A stretch of 64,000 bases of DNA from CAIKMD01 sp036501365 (lineage in GTDB: Bacteria > Pseudomonadota > Alphaproteobacteria > ATCC43930 > CGMCC-115725), in contig DASYAL010000002.1 of the NCBI GenBank assembly GCA_036501365.1, forward strand, positions 4,315-68,314, written 5' to 3'. The position numbers and the translations under genes were made by a program. Under the pieces are notes generated by a model. It ran no database searches. It was not told the DNA's origin and was given only the letters and a program-made list of their open reading frames with translations. This document shows positions 1 through 9,047 of the stretch, piece by piece. How positions within the stretch are numbered: the first letter of the stretch is position 1; each line of letters starts with the position of its first letter.

Positions 1-938
1 CGCTCAAGCGCGAGAAACGGCGTGTGCAGATGGACGCTGACGTTGTCCCAATCGGCGCCGAGATAGACCGGAATGCGAATTTCGGAAAGGCGCTCGGTCA
101 TGTCCCGCGCCCGCCAGAACGCGTCGTAGAGTTGATGCTCGGCGACGACGTCGAGATAAACGTCGTCCCAAGGATGCGGCGGATAAGGAAAACGCAGGGC
201 GCGGCCCAGCATCGAGACCGGATTCTCATGCGGCTGGGCGAGACGGCGATGCAGCGCCGGCAATTGCAGCAGCCGGTTGAGCAGCGTGAAGAAGCGGCGG
301 CGATAAAAATCCGGATTGGTGCGGTTCGCCATGCCGATGGCGGGGAAATACTTGGCGGCGAAGCCGCCAGTCGGAATCCCACCGTGCCAGAAGATCTCGC
401 GATACCAGTCGACGGTCCCGGACCAGGGAAAGATCGCGCGCAGATGCGGCGGCTGTTGGATTGCTGCGTTGAATTGCTCGATCGCGAAATAGCTGACCCC
501 AATCATGCCGACCTTGCCGTCGCACCAGGGCTGCGCGGCAACCCATTCGACGAGATCGTAAAGATCGCGATGCTCATCGGGCCCGGTCAGCGCATAGACG
601 CCGCCGCTTCCGCCGGTGCCGCGGCAATTGACGATCACATGCGCGTAGCCGCGCGGCACGAAGAAATCCGTCTGACCCGCTTCGACGAAGCCGACCGGCA
701 AGCCGAGATGCTGCATCTGCCGCGGATAGGGTGAGATCGCGATCAGCGCCGGGACCGGATCGGCGGTCTCCGGGCGGTGGATATCCGCCAAGAGCGCGAC
801 GCCATCGCGCATCGGCACCGCGATGTCGGGCGTCGCGATCGCGTCGTAAAGCGGCTCCGACAGGTCGCGATAGCTCCGGCCGGACGTCTGAACCCCGGCA
901 AGCTGCCGCTCGCCCGGCGAAATCCCCGAGATCGTCAT
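1..938 (-). CDS. CocE/NonD family alpha/beta-hydrolase, C-terminus cut by window edge
   Basis: Reading from the ATG at 938, 312 codons are present and no stop is reached before base 1. The N-terminal half has the pattern of the X-Pro dipeptidyl-peptidase S15/CocE group: IAVPMRDGVALLADIHRPE near residue 40, the oxyanion-side segment NCRGTGGSGG near residue 105, and the nucleophile elbow GMIGVSYFA (serine in G-x-S-Y). Such enzymes hydrolyse esters or amides in the cytoplasm, but substrate cannot be read from sequence. An excellent Shine-Dalgarno (AAGGAGGA) lies about 7 nt upstream of the start. Its ATG overlaps the stop of the upstream TetR-like gene (ATGA), so the two are translationally coupled and the regulator may control this enzyme. 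The missing part is the C-terminal jelly-roll domain. Confidence 0.88.
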   Translation of the reverse strand, partial: MTISGISPGERQLAGVQTSGRSYRDLSEPLYDAIATPDIAVPMRDGVALLADIHRPETADPVPALIAISPYPRQMQHLGLPVGFVEAGQTDFFVPRGYAHVIVNCRGTGGSGGVYALTGPDEHRDLYDLVEWVAAQPWCDGKVGMIGVSYFAIEQFNAAIQQPPHLRAIFPWSGTVDWYREIFWHGGIPTGGFAAKYFPAIGMANRTNPDFYRRRFFTLLNRLLQLPALHRRLAQPHENPVSMLGRALRFPYPPHPWDDVYLDVVAEHQLYDAFWRARDMTERLSEIRIPVYLGADWDNVSVHLHTPFLALE

Positions 939-1516
939 GCGCGTGTCCTCCTTGGATTCGGCAATGGGCGCTTCGGCAATTGGCCCAGCGCCAGCGCGAC
1001 CGCGGCGCGCGTTTCCCGGCGCGCGGCCGGCTCGGCACGCGCGAGATCGAGCACGGCGAGGCCGACGGTGAGCGCGTGAAACAGCGCCACCGCATTGCCG
1101 GACGCGTCGATGCCATTGCGCGTCAAGCTTGTCGCGATCTGGCCGCGGATCTCTTTGGTGATCCGGCGGAACAGCGCGCGCACCGATTTCTCGCGATCGG
1201 CGGCCAGCACCAGAGCAAGCAGCAGCCGAGTTTGCTCGGGCGCGGCGATGCGCGCGACGCGCTCCGCCAGTGCGCTTGGCCGGTCCGCCGCTACCGCAGT
1301 CGCGAAGCCGGCGGTCAGGTGCGCGGCGACGGAATCGGTAACCGCGGCGACCAGGGCGCTGCGCGTCGGAAAATAATAAGTGAGATGGCTTTGCCGCAGG
1401 CCCGCGGCTTTCGCGACCCGCGGCTGGGTCAGCGCCGGCAGGCCCTCGCTGCGCAAGAGATCGAGCGCGGCGGCGATGATCCGCCCGGCCGCAGCGCGGC
1501 CTTTCTTAGTAGACAT
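935..1516 (-). CDS. TetR/AcrR family transcriptional regulator
   Basis: The 193-residue product begins MSTKKGRAAAGRIIAAALDL and carries a TetR-type helix-turn-helix over residues ~8-55 (ALTQPRVAKAAGLRQSHLTYYF, broken here as GLRQSHLTYYF), followed by an all-helical ligand-binding part. The start at 1516 is preferred because it puts the HTH about 10 residues in, as usual; an in-frame GTG/ATG at 1552 would add 12 residues. The stop overlaps the start of the CocE-like hydrolase by 4 bases, so this regulator heads a two-gene unit. It is likely a repressor of that operon, with a small hydrophobic effector, by family analogy only. Confidence 0.87.
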   Translation of the reverse strand: MSTKKGRAAAGRIIAAALDLLRSEGLPALTQPRVAKAAGLRQSHLTYYFPTRSALVAAVTDSVAAHLTAGFATAVAADRPSALAERVARIAAPEQTRLLLALVLAADREKSVRALFRRITKEIRGQIATSLTRNGIDASGNAVALFHALTVGLAVLDLARAEPAARRETRAAVALALGQLPKRPLPNPRRTRA

Positions 1517-1578
1517 ACCAAAAATATAAGCTGAGGTCGGAGCGCGTGGCAAGCGCCGCCGGAGCGGCTCGGCTGCGC

Positions 1579-2346
1579 CTAGGCTTTCGACGCCGTCAGC
1601 GTCAGGACATCGATGGTGAAGCTGCCGTCGGGCTCGATCGCGAAATGGCGCGCGACGCCGGCCGAGAGCGCGGCTTGCAGCGCGCGGATCGCGTCGGCCT
1701 GGACCGGCGGCGTCCGCATCCGCTCGAGCCAGGAGCGCAGGTCAAGGCGGACGCGATGCTGGCGCGCCACGCCGGCGACGAGCCCTGCCCGGCCGATCGC
1801 TGCGAGCCATTCCGCGCGCGCATAATCGCGCACATGCGAGGGATCGCGGAGGAGCTCGACGGCTTGCAGGAAGGTATCGAGCAGCGCATTCGCCGGCGCC
1901 ACGGTATCGACGAAGGCGGCGGTGCCGCCCGGTTTCAGCACCCGCGCCGCCTCGCGCAAGCCCGCATCGAAATCGCGCCAATGATGAGCGCTATAGCGGC
2001 TGAAGACGTAATCGAAGCTCGCTTCGGCAAAGGGCAGCGTCTCCGCCACCCCTTGCCGCGTCACGAGATTGCCGAGGCCGCGCTCGCGCGCCGCGCCGGC
2101 GACGACCGCCAGCATCTCGGCGGAAAGATCATAAGCGACGACCTCGCCGACATGCGGCGCGGCCGCGAAGCTGACATGGCCGCCGCCGCAGCCGAGATCG
2201 AGCAGGCGCGCTTGCGCTTGCCCCGCGACCAGCGCCGCCAGCGCCTCGAGATCGGGACCTTGTGCATGGACGGGGCTCGTCAGATAGGCGCTTGCCTGCG
2301 CGCCGAATTGGCTGCCGATCAGCGCTTCGTGGGTTTTGTCGTTCAT
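1579..2346 (-). CDS. class I SAM-dependent methyltransferase (UbiE/type 11-like)
   Basis: 255 residues with a Rossmann-type methyltransferase core: motif I LLDLGCGGGHVSF around residues 48-60, the acidic end of strand 2 in VVAYDLSAEML, and the motif IV-VI stretch FDYVFSRYSAHHW ... AARVLKPGG. It should transfer a methyl group from S-adenosylmethionine to a small molecule; the C-terminal third (substrate side) has nothing diagnostic. The start lies 15 bp after the stop of anmK on the same strand, so it is probably co-transcribed with that gene. The cell-wall recycling neighbour does not explain a methyltransferase, so no pathway is proposed. Confidence 0.87.
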   Translation of the reverse strand: MNDKTHEALIGSQFGAQASAYLTSPVHAQGPDLEALAALVAGQAQARLLDLGCGGGHVSFAAAPHVGEVVAYDLSAEMLAVVAGAARERGLGNLVTRQGVAETLPFAEASFDYVFSRYSAHHWRDFDAGLREAARVLKPGGTAAFVDTVAPANALLDTFLQAVELLRDPSHVRDYARAEWLAAIGRAGLVAGVARQHRVRLDLRSWLERMRTPPVQADAIRALQAALSAGVARHFAIEPDGSFTIDVLTLTASKA

Positions 2347-2361
2347 CCCTGAAGGATGTCG

Positions 2362-3438
2362 TCAGGCACCGGCGCGAAACAAGACCCCGCCGGTCAGCGG
2401 CTTTGGCACGCCGGTGGTGCCGGGAAAGCTGAGCGGCAAGCCGGCGCGGGCACGCAGCGCGAGATACGCGAAGGCCTGCGCCTCGATCGCATCGCCTTCC
2501 CAGCCGACCGCCTCGACCGGCGCGACGGGCAGGGCGAGCCGAGACGCCAGCATCTGCATCAACACCGGATTGTGCCGGCCGCCGCCGGTCATGAGATAGC
2601 GGCGCGGCGGCGCCGGGAAATGCACTTGCGCTTTGGCGATCGCCGCCGCCGTGATCGCGGCGAGAGTCGCGGCGCCGTCCGCGGTCGAGAGGCCGTCGAG
2701 CGCGAAGGCGGTGAACTCGTCGCGGTCGAGCGATTTCGGCGGCTGGCGCGCGAAATAGGGATGCTGGAGGAAGCGCGCCACCTGCGCCTCGTCGATCTTG
2801 CCCGCCGCCGCCAGAGCGCCGTCGTAATCGGCGGCGGCGCCGGTGCGCGCGCGCACCCAATCGTCGATCAGGGCATTGCCCGGCCCGGTATCGAAAGCGA
2901 GCAGCGCGCCGGGCGCTTCGCCGATCCAGGTGACGTTGGCGACGCCGCCGATATTCACCACCGCCAGCGGCCGCTCCAGTGTCGCGCTCAGCGCCGCGTG
3001 ATAGACCGGCGCGAAAGGCGCCCCCTCGCCGCCCGCGGCGACATCGGCGGAGCGGAAATCGCCGACCACGTCGACGCCGGCTAAACGCGCCAGCAGCGCG
3101 CCGTCGCCGAGCTGCCAGGTTCGGCGCTGCGCCGGCTCGTGCAGGATGGTGTGGCCGTGAAAGCCGATCAACTCGACGCCGGCGATGCCATGCCGCTCGA
3201 TCAGGCGCCGGATCGCCGCGGCATGGGCCTCGGTCAGCCGCCGCCCGACCTCGTCGGTCGGGCCCTTGCCGCCGAGCGTTGCGCGCAACGCCTCGCGCAA
3301 GGCGGGCTCATAGGGCACCGTCAGCCACGGTCCGGTCGTCACCCGGCTCTCGCCGTCGCTTTCGATGAAAGCGACATCGATGCCGTCGAGCGAGGTGCCG
3401 CTCATCAAGCCGATGGCGCGGTAAAGCTTTTCCGTCAT
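2362..3438 (-). CDS. anmK: anhydro-N-acetylmuramic acid kinase
   Basis: 358 residues starting MTEKLYRAIGLMSGTSLDG. The product phosphorylates and opens 1,6-anhydro-N-acetylmuramic acid released during peptidoglycan turnover, giving MurNAc-6-phosphate in the cytoplasm. Seen directly: the N-terminal phosphate-binding motif GLMSGTSLDGIDVA, the GFHGHTILHEP segment, and the DTGPGNALIDDW motif typical of AnmK within the ASKHA fold. Length matches the family (~360-370). The longer reading frame to 3585 adds 49 residues with no resemblance to AnmK and is not used. The gene is divergent from tyrS, a pairing frequent in alphaproteobacteria. Confidence 0.95.
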   Translation of the reverse strand: MTEKLYRAIGLMSGTSLDGIDVAFIESDGESRVTTGPWLTVPYEPALREALRATLGGKGPTDEVGRRLTEAHAAAIRRLIERHGIAGVELIGFHGHTILHEPAQRRTWQLGDGALLARLAGVDVVGDFRSADVAAGGEGAPFAPVYHAALSATLERPLAVVNIGGVANVTWIGEAPGALLAFDTGPGNALIDDWVRARTGAAADYDGALAAAGKIDEAQVARFLQHPYFARQPPKSLDRDEFTAFALDGLSTADGAATLAAITAAAIAKAQVHFPAPPRRYLMTGGGRHNPVLMQMLASRLALPVAPVEAVGWEGDAIEAQAFAYLALRARAGLPLSFPGTTGVPKPLTGGVLFRAGA

Positions 3439-3612
3439 GCGCGGTATCGAACCATAAACTTGTCCTGCTACAAAGCCGCTTCTAGCGCAAAATTCTTCTT
3501 GGTGTCTTAACGGCTTTCGTTTTGCTCGGCCCTTGGGTCCAGGTCTGGGGGCGAACGCCGCGCCGACGAGCTGGTTTGTGGGCACGAAACGCCTGTGCTA
3601 AACGAGCCGCCC

Positions 3613-4866
3613 ATGTCCAGCGCCCGCTTGTCTTTCCTCGCCGCCGCGGCAGAGCGCGGCTTTATCCATCAATGCACCGACCGCGACGCGCTCGAAGCGC
3701 TGCTCGCGAAAGGGCCGCTGACCGCCTATGTCGGCTACGACTGTACCGCCGACAGCCTCCATATCGGCAATCTCGTCTCGATCATGATGCTGCGGCTGTG
3801 GCAGAAGACCGGCAACCGGCCGCTCGTGCTGATGGGCGGCGGCACATCCAAGGTCGGCGATCCCTCGGGCAAGGACGAGACCCGCAGGCTCTTGAGCGAG
3901 GCCGACATCGCCGGCAATCTCGCGAGCATCCGCCGCATCTTCGATCGCTTCCTCACCTTCAGCAGCGGCAACACCGGCGCAATCATGGCGAACAATGCCG
4001 ATTGGCTCGACGAGTTGCGCTATATCCCGCTGCTGCGCGACATCGGCCGGCATTTCTCGGTCAACCGCATGCTGACCCAGGACAGCGTCAAGTTGCGGCT
4101 CGATCGCGAGCAGCCGCTGAGCTTCCTCGAATTCAACTACATGATCTTGCAGGCCTACGACTTCCTCGAGCTCGCGCGGCGGCATGATTGCGCGGTGCAG
4201 ATGGGCGGCTCCGATCAATGGGGCAACATCGTCATGGGAGTCGAGCTCGGCCGGCGCGTCGACAATCGTGCGCTCTTCGGCGTGACCTCACCGCTCATCA
4301 CCACCGCCTCGGGCGCGAAGATGGGAAAAACCGCGCAAGGCGCGGTGTGGCTCAATGCCGAGCGCCTCAGCGCCTACGACTACTGGCAATTCTGGCGCAA
4401 CACCGAGGACGCCGATGTCGGCCGCTTCTTGAAGCTCTTCACCGATCTGCCGCTCGGCGAGATCGCGCGGCTGGAGAAGCTCGAAGGCGGCGAGATCAAC
4501 GAGGCGAAGATCGTGCTCGCCAACGAGGCGACGGCTCTGTGTCACGGCAAGGACGCCGCCGATGCGGCCGCCGAGACTGCACGCCGCGTCTTCGCCGAAG
4601 GCGGTATCGGGGAAGATCTGCCCGCGCTCGAGATACCGCGCGCGAAGCTCTCGGCAGGGTTCTCAGCATTGACCGCCTTCCACGAGGCCGGCCTGGCGGC
4701 GAGCCTCGGCGAAGCGCGGCGGCTCTTCCGCGGCAACGGCGCGCGCATCAACGACCAACTGGTGAGTGACGAGAAGCGCGCCCTCACCCTCGCCGATCTC
4801 AATGCCGACGGCGTTATCAAGCTCTCCGCCGGCCGCAAGCGCCACGCACAGATCAAGGCGGTCTAG
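3613..4866 (+). CDS. tyrS: tyrosyl-tRNA synthetase
   Basis: 417 residues from the ATG at 3613 (a GTG at 3595 would add six). The enzyme charges tRNA-Tyr with tyrosine using ATP. The class I signatures are visible: the HIGH-type motif HIGN at residues 50-53, the tyrosine-binding GGSDQWGNI near 198-206, and the KMSKS-type motif KMGKT at 236-240, the form usual in this TyrRS group. The last ~65 residues form the S4-like RNA-binding domain (ARRLFRGNGARINDQLVSD). The start was chosen because MSSARLSFLAAAAERGFIHQ aligns with the family N-terminus. Neither start has a clear Shine-Dalgarno. Confidence 0.97.
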   Translation: MSSARLSFLAAAAERGFIHQCTDRDALEALLAKGPLTAYVGYDCTADSLHIGNLVSIMMLRLWQKTGNRPLVLMGGGTSKVGDPSGKDETRRLLSEADIAGNLASIRRIFDRFLTFSSGNTGAIMANNADWLDELRYIPLLRDIGRHFSVNRMLTQDSVKLRLDREQPLSFLEFNYMILQAYDFLELARRHDCAVQMGGSDQWGNIVMGVELGRRVDNRALFGVTSPLITTASGAKMGKTAQGAVWLNAERLSAYDYWQFWRNTEDADVGRFLKLFTDLPLGEIARLEKLEGGEINEAKIVLANEATALCHGKDAADAAAETARRVFAEGGIGEDLPALEIPRAKLSAGFSALTAFHEAGLAASLGEARRLFRGNGARINDQLVSDEKRALTLADLNADGVIKLSAGRKRHAQIKAV

Positions 4867-4954
4867 ACTAGCCGCAATTCCGCCACGCCTTGCCGCGCAA
4901 CGCGCAAGCCGGTCGCGGGTTCCTGGATTCAGAAACGAATCCGTGGAGATCGCC

Positions 4955-5173
4955 ATGTCGTTCAAGCTCGTTCTCGTCGGCGCCGCGCTACTCGCCCTCG
5001 GCGGCTGCGTCTCGGCGCCCTACAGCCCCGATACCGGCTATAGCCAGGGCTATCGGACCGACTACTACACCGCGCCGACTTATTACTATTCCTACGGGCC
5101 AGGCGGCTATGTCGCAGCAGTGCCGCCGCCGTCACCGTTCTCGATCTGCACCGATACGCCGGCCGGCTGCTGA
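4955..5173 (+). CDS. small tyrosine-rich predicted lipoprotein
   Basis: 72 residues. It opens with a lipoprotein signal peptide (MSFKLVLVGAALLALGGC) whose lipobox LGGC puts the acylated cysteine at residue 18. The mature part is short and dominated by Tyr, Gly and Pro (DYYTAPTYYYSYGPGGY), with two more cysteines at the C-terminus (CTDTPAGC) that may form a disulfide. Such low-complexity envelope lipoproteins are common and mostly uncharacterised. A GGAG precedes the ATG by about 8 nt. It follows tyrS by 88 bp on the same strand and converges on the next gene 7 bp away. No function is assigned. Confidence 0.72.
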   Translation: MSFKLVLVGAALLALGGCVSAPYSPDTGYSQGYRTDYYTAPTYYYSYGPGGYVAAVPPPSPFSICTDTPAGC

Positions 5174-5180
5174 GCGCGGC

Positions 5181-6101
5181 TCAGCGTACAACGAAGACGA
5201 GCTTGCCCTGCAGGTGGCGGCTCTCGCTGACGCGATGCGCCTCGGCGGCGTCGGCGAGCTTGTAGCGCGTGATCGCCGGCGGCCAGACCGCGCCGGCTTC
5301 GACCAGCGCATTCAGGCGCTCCAAATGCGCGCGGTCGCGCGTCACCGCCGGACGCAGCGTCTCGACATCGCCACGCGGCACCTTGAAGCCTTCCGGCGCG
5401 CCCGCGATCCAGACCAGCCGGCCGCCCGGCTTCAGCACCTGATAGCAGCCGGCGCGCACTTCGCCACCGACCGTGTCGAAAACCACGTCGCAGCCCGAGA
5501 CTGCCTTGGCGAAATCCTCTTTCTGGTAGTCGATCACGCGGTCGGCGCCGAGGCTTTTGACATAAGCGTGGTTGCGCGCGCTGGCGGTGGTGATCACTTC
5601 CGCGCCGATATACTTGGCGAGCTGGATCGCGAAACCGGCGACGCCGCCCGCCCCGCCCTGGATCAGGATGCGCTCGCCGCGCTGGAGCTTCGCCGTGTCC
5701 TCGAGCGCCCAGATCGCTGTGAGGCTCGTCAGCGTCATCGCCGCGGTCTCTTCATGGCTGAGGCGCGGCGATTTCTTCGCGACGATCGCGGCCTTGATCG
5801 CGATCTTCTCGGCATAGGCGCCTTCCTGGCCCTGATCGGTGACGCCGAACACCGCATCGCCGATTTTGAGATCGGCGCCCGCGCCGACCGCGCTGACGAC
5901 GCCCGAGAAGTCGCGGCCGAGGATATGCGGCAGCGTCACCTTGCCGTAGGAGCCGCCGAGCCGGACCTTGTAATCGGCGGCATTGACGCTGGCGGCATGG
6001 ATATCGACCACCACCTCGCCCGGCCCCGCCACCGGATCGGGCGCGTCGCCATAGCGCAGCATCTCGGGACCGCCATGCGCCGCCAGCAATACCGCCTTCA
6101 T
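5181..6101 (-). CDS. NADP-dependent zinc-free MDR oxidoreductase
   Basis: 306 residues of the medium-chain dehydrogenase/reductase superfamily, quinone-oxidoreductase-like branch. The N-terminal GroES-like part contains HILGRDFSGVVSAVGAGA; the Rossmann part contains GGAGGVAGFAIQLAKYIGAE and the nucleotide-selecting region TTASARNHAYVKSLGADRVI. The zinc ligands of true alcohol dehydrogenases are not apparent, so reduction of an enone or quinone with NAD(P)H is more likely. GGAGG sits 6 nt before the ATG at 6101. It is a single gene on the minus strand between convergent and divergent neighbours; the substrate is unknown. Confidence 0.88.
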   Translation of the reverse strand: MKAVLLAAHGGPEMLRYGDAPDPVAGPGEVVVDIHAASVNAADYKVRLGGSYGKVTLPHILGRDFSGVVSAVGAGADLKIGDAVFGVTDQGQEGAYAEKIAIKAAIVAKKSPRLSHEETAAMTLTSLTAIWALEDTAKLQRGERILIQGGAGGVAGFAIQLAKYIGAEVITTASARNHAYVKSLGADRVIDYQKEDFAKAVSGCDVVFDTVGGEVRAGCYQVLKPGGRLVWIAGAPEGFKVPRGDVETLRPAVTRDRAHLERLNALVEAGAVWPPAITRYKLADAAEAHRVSESRHLQGKLVFVVR

Positions 6102-6234
6102 CGAAGCCTCCGTTGCGATCGCTTTCTTATTTCGTCACTTAGTCTAGCAGACGGCGCTGCGGCGTTGTCGACATCCTCCCGATGCGCGCCGAATGCTAGA
6201 ATAAAGTCGAAGCGCCCGGAGGAGCTCGCCGAGA

Positions 6235-6594
6235 ATGGCCGCGAAACGGTTGCAGATCGAGCTGAAACGCGCCTATCTGCCGCCCGCGCCGAGCGACGGG
6301 GTCCGCGTGCTGGTCGACCGGCTCTGGCCGCGCGGCGTCAGTAAAGCTGACGCAGCAATCGATCAATGGGTCAAGGATTTGGCGCCGAGCACCGAGCTGC
6401 GGCGCTGGTTCGGCCACGATCCCGAGCGCTGGAGCGAGTTTCGCCGCCGCTACCACGCCGAGCTCGGCGACAAGGCCGCGCAACTCGACGAATTGCGCGG
6501 CCTCGCGCGCAAGGGCACCGTGACGCTGGTATTCGCCGCCCGCGAGGAAGAGCGCAACGACGCCGTGGTCCTGCGCGACGTGCTTCTCCGTTGA
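6235..6594 (+). CDS. DUF488 family protein (YeaO-like)
   Basis: 119 residues matching the short DUF488/YeaO type: VLVDRLWPRGVSKADAAIDQW (the invariant DRLWPRG), LAPSTELRRWFGHDPERW, FRRRYHAEL, and the C-terminal GTVTLVFAAREEERNDAVVL. Biochemical function of the family is not established. A strong GGAGGAG lies 8-14 nt upstream of the ATG. It ends 31 bp before cydA on the same strand and may share transcription with the cytochrome bd genes, which is an inference from spacing. A longer DUF488 protein is encoded at 57168-57710; they belong to different length classes. Confidence 0.88.
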   Translation: MAAKRLQIELKRAYLPPAPSDGVRVLVDRLWPRGVSKADAAIDQWVKDLAPSTELRRWFGHDPERWSEFRRRYHAELGDKAAQLDELRGLARKGTVTLVFAAREEERNDAVVLRDVLLR

Positions 6595-6625
6595 GATTAA
6601 TCTCCGAGCACGAGGAAATCCGCCC

Positions 6626-8020
6626 ATGAACCTTGATCCGATTCTACTGTCGCGCGTGCAATTCGCCTGGGTCATCGCGTTTCACATCATCCTGCCCGCC
6701 TTCACAGTTGGGCTCGCCTCCTACATCGCGGTCCTGGAGGGGCTGCATCTCGCCACCAGGCGCGAGGTCTATTTCCGGCTGGCGAATTTCTGGGTGAAGA
6801 TCTTCGCCGTGTCCTTCGGCATGGGCGTCGTCTCGGGCATCGTCATGCCCTTCCAATTCGGCACCAATTGGAGCCGCTTCTCCGACGCCACGGCGAACAT
6901 CATCTCGCCGCTGCTCGCTTATGAAGGTCTGATGGCGTTCTTCCTCGAATCCGCCTTCCTCGGCGTGCTGCTGTTCGGACGCTCGCTGGTGCCGCGCTGG
7001 GCGCATTTCGTCGCCGCGCTGATGGTGGCGTTCGGCACCTTGTTCTCGTCGTTCTGGATCCTCGCCACCAACAGCTGGATGCAGACGCCGGCGGGCTACC
7101 AGATCATCGACGGCCGCTTCTTTCCCAAGGATTGGTTCGCGATCATCTTCAACCCATCCTTTCCGTACCGCCTCACCCATACCGTCGTCGGCTTCTATGT
7201 GACGACGGGCTTTGTCGTGCTGGGCGTCGCGGCCTATTACCTGCGCCGCGGACGCTTCCTCGAGGAAGCGCGGACCATGCTATCGATGACGCTGTGGCTG
7301 CTGACCGTACTGGTGCCGTTGCAGATTTTTCTCGGCGACCAGCAGGGCCTCAACACGGAAAAATACCAGCCGGCCAAGCTCGCGGCGATCGAGGCGCGCT
7401 GGGACACGGCGAGCCACGTGCCGCTAACCTTGTTCGCGATCCCCGATCAGCAAGCCGAGACCGATCGTGACGCTATCGACGTGCCGGGGCTCGGCAGCCT
7501 CATCCTCACCCACGATCTGAACGGCACGGTGAAAGGCCTCAAGGATTTTCCGGCCGACGAGCGGCCGCCGGTCGCGATTCCGTTTTTCGCTTTCCGCATT
7601 ATGGTCGGCATCGGGCTGATCCTGCTGACGGTGGTGGTCGCGAGCTGGTGGCTGCGGCTCCGGCGCAGCCTCTTTGAATCACGCTGGTTCTTCCGCTGCT
7701 GCGAATGGGCGTCGCCGCTCGGCTTCGTCGCCGTGCTCGCGGGCTGGACGACCACCGAGGTCGGACGCCAGCCCTGGACCGTCTATGGCCTCTTGCGCAC
7801 CGCGGATTCGGTGACGCCGTCGCTGACCGGCGCCGACGTGCTGCTGTCGCTCATCGGCTATGCCGTCGTCTATTTCGTGATGTATCCCGCCGGCGCGATC
7901 ATGATCACGCGCCTCGTGCGCAAAGGCCCGGGCGATGTGACATCGCAGCCGATCGAAAGCGGCCGGCCGCAGCGGCCGGTGACGGCGCTGCCCGGCGGCG
8001 AAACGGAGAGCGCGCCATGA
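6626..8020 (+). CDS. cydA: cytochrome bd-type quinol oxidase subunit I (CioA-like)
   Basis: 464 residues, polytopic inner-membrane protein. It oxidises quinol and carries the haems of the bd-type terminal oxidase that reduces oxygen to water. Haem and proton-path residues can be placed: H20 (IAFHIILPAF), H185 (RLTHTVVGF), M326 (FRIMVG), and E378/R381 in TTEVGRQPW. The quinol loop (~240-310, GDQQGLNTEKYQPAKLAAIE) is short, as in cyanide-insensitive oxidases (CioA), rather than the long E. coli form. The stop overlaps the cydB start (ATGA). Lower-affinity, cyanide-resistant respiration is the expected role by family. Confidence 0.95.
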   Translation: MNLDPILLSRVQFAWVIAFHIILPAFTVGLASYIAVLEGLHLATRREVYFRLANFWVKIFAVSFGMGVVSGIVMPFQFGTNWSRFSDATANIISPLLAYEGLMAFFLESAFLGVLLFGRSLVPRWAHFVAALMVAFGTLFSSFWILATNSWMQTPAGYQIIDGRFFPKDWFAIIFNPSFPYRLTHTVVGFYVTTGFVVLGVAAYYLRRGRFLEEARTMLSMTLWLLTVLVPLQIFLGDQQGLNTEKYQPAKLAAIEARWDTASHVPLTLFAIPDQQAETDRDAIDVPGLGSLILTHDLNGTVKGLKDFPADERPPVAIPFFAFRIMVGIGLILLTVVVASWWLRLRRSLFESRWFFRCCEWASPLGFVAVLAGWTTTEVGRQPWTVYGLLRTADSVTPSLTGADVLLSLIGYAVVYFVMYPAGAIMITRLVRKGPGDVTSQPIESGRPQRPVTALPGGETESAP

Positions 8021-9018
8021 TCGACTTCGTTCCCATCTGGACGCTCATCCTCGGTGTCGGCGTGTTCCTCTACGTGCTGCTCGACGGCTTCGATCTCGGC
8101 GTCGGTATCCTTTATGGCTTCGCGCCCGATCGCGATGCGCGCAATCTCGTCATGAACGCGATCGCGCCGATCTGGGACGGCAACGAGACTTGGCTGGTGC
8201 TTGGCGGCGTCGGACTGATGGCGGCGTTCCCGCTCGCCTTCGCGATCATCCTGCCGGCGGTCTATTTCCCGATCCTTATCATGCTGCTGGCGCTCGTCTT
8301 CCGCGGCGTCGCGTTCGAGTTCCGCTATCGCGACAGCGAGCACCGCACTTTCTGGGACCATGCCTTCTGCTACGGCTCGGCGCTCGCGACCTTCGCGCAA
8401 GGCATCGTTCTCGGCGCCTTCATCCAAGGCTTCCAGACCGACGGGCGGCATTTCAGCGGCGGCTCGTTCGATTGCTTCACGCTGTTCTCGCTCTTCACCG
8501 GCCTCGCGTTGATCTGCGGCTACGGGCTGCTCGGCGCCGGCTGGCTGGTGCTGAAGACGCAAGGCGCGCTGCAGGACTGGGCGCGGCGGCTCGGGCGCAA
8601 TTGCTTCCTCGGCGTGCTGGTCGCGGTCGCGGTGGTCAGTCTCTGGACCCCATTCCTGGAAGCCAACATCGCGCATCGCTGGTTCTCGTGGCCGAACATC
8701 GGGATTCTCTCGCCCGTCCCGATCGTCACCGCCGCGATCGCCTGGCTCGAATGGCGGGCGCTCAACAACCGCTCAGAAGCGGCATGCTTCATTGGCGCGA
8801 TCGGCCTGTTCCTGATGTCCTATCTCGGCATCGCCATCAGCCTCTGGCCGATGATCGTGCCGTACCGCTTCACGCTGTGGCAGGCGGCGTCGCCACCGAG
8901 CACGCAGGCATTCTTGCTGATCGGCACGCTGTTCCTGCTGCCGGTGATTCTGATGTACACCGGCTGGTCCTATTGGGTGTTCCGCGGCAAGGTGCGCGCC
9001 GAGATCGGCTATCACTAG
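8017..9018 (+). CDS. cydB: cytochrome bd-type quinol oxidase subunit II (CioB-like)
   Basis: 333 residues, about nine hydrophobic segments. The family start is clear (LYVLLDGFDLGVGILYGF), as are PIWDGNETWLVLGG, FRGVAFEFRYRD and the C-terminal YTGWSYWVFRGKV. Subunit II packs against CydA in the inner membrane and is needed for assembly of the oxidase; it carries no haem itself. The ATG overlaps the cydA stop by 4 bases, so synthesis is coupled to subunit I. No small CydX-like ORF is recognisable after the stop, consistent with the CIO subtype, and no cydDC genes are nearby. Confidence 0.95.
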   Translation: MIDFVPIWTLILGVGVFLYVLLDGFDLGVGILYGFAPDRDARNLVMNAIAPIWDGNETWLVLGGVGLMAAFPLAFAIILPAVYFPILIMLLALVFRGVAFEFRYRDSEHRTFWDHAFCYGSALATFAQGIVLGAFIQGFQTDGRHFSGGSFDCFTLFSLFTGLALICGYGLLGAGWLVLKTQGALQDWARRLGRNCFLGVLVAVAVVSLWTPFLEANIAHRWFSWPNIGILSPVPIVTAAIAWLEWRALNNRSEAACFIGAIGLFLMSYLGIAISLWPMIVPYRFTLWQAASPPSTQAFLLIGTLFLLPVILMYTGWSYWVFRGKVRAEIGYH

Positions 9019-9035
9019 CCGCGGCGCGCCGCGGC
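9018..9035 (+). terminator. GC palindrome after cydB, possible transcription end
   Basis: Immediately at the cydB stop lies an 8-bp perfect inverted repeat (GCCGCGGC, 2-nt spacer, GCCGCGGC). There is no T run after it, so it is not a classical intrinsic terminator. It sits between convergent genes, where a bidirectional stop would make sense. Confidence 0.3.
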
Positions 9036-9047
9036 CGTGAGGCTGCG

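Noticed and set aside
4890..6344. 484-codon plus-strand frame across the lipoprotein, reductase and DUF488 region
   Set aside because: It runs antisense to the MDR reductase and out of frame with the lipoprotein and DUF488 genes, both of which have clear motifs; its product is low-complexity shadow sequence.
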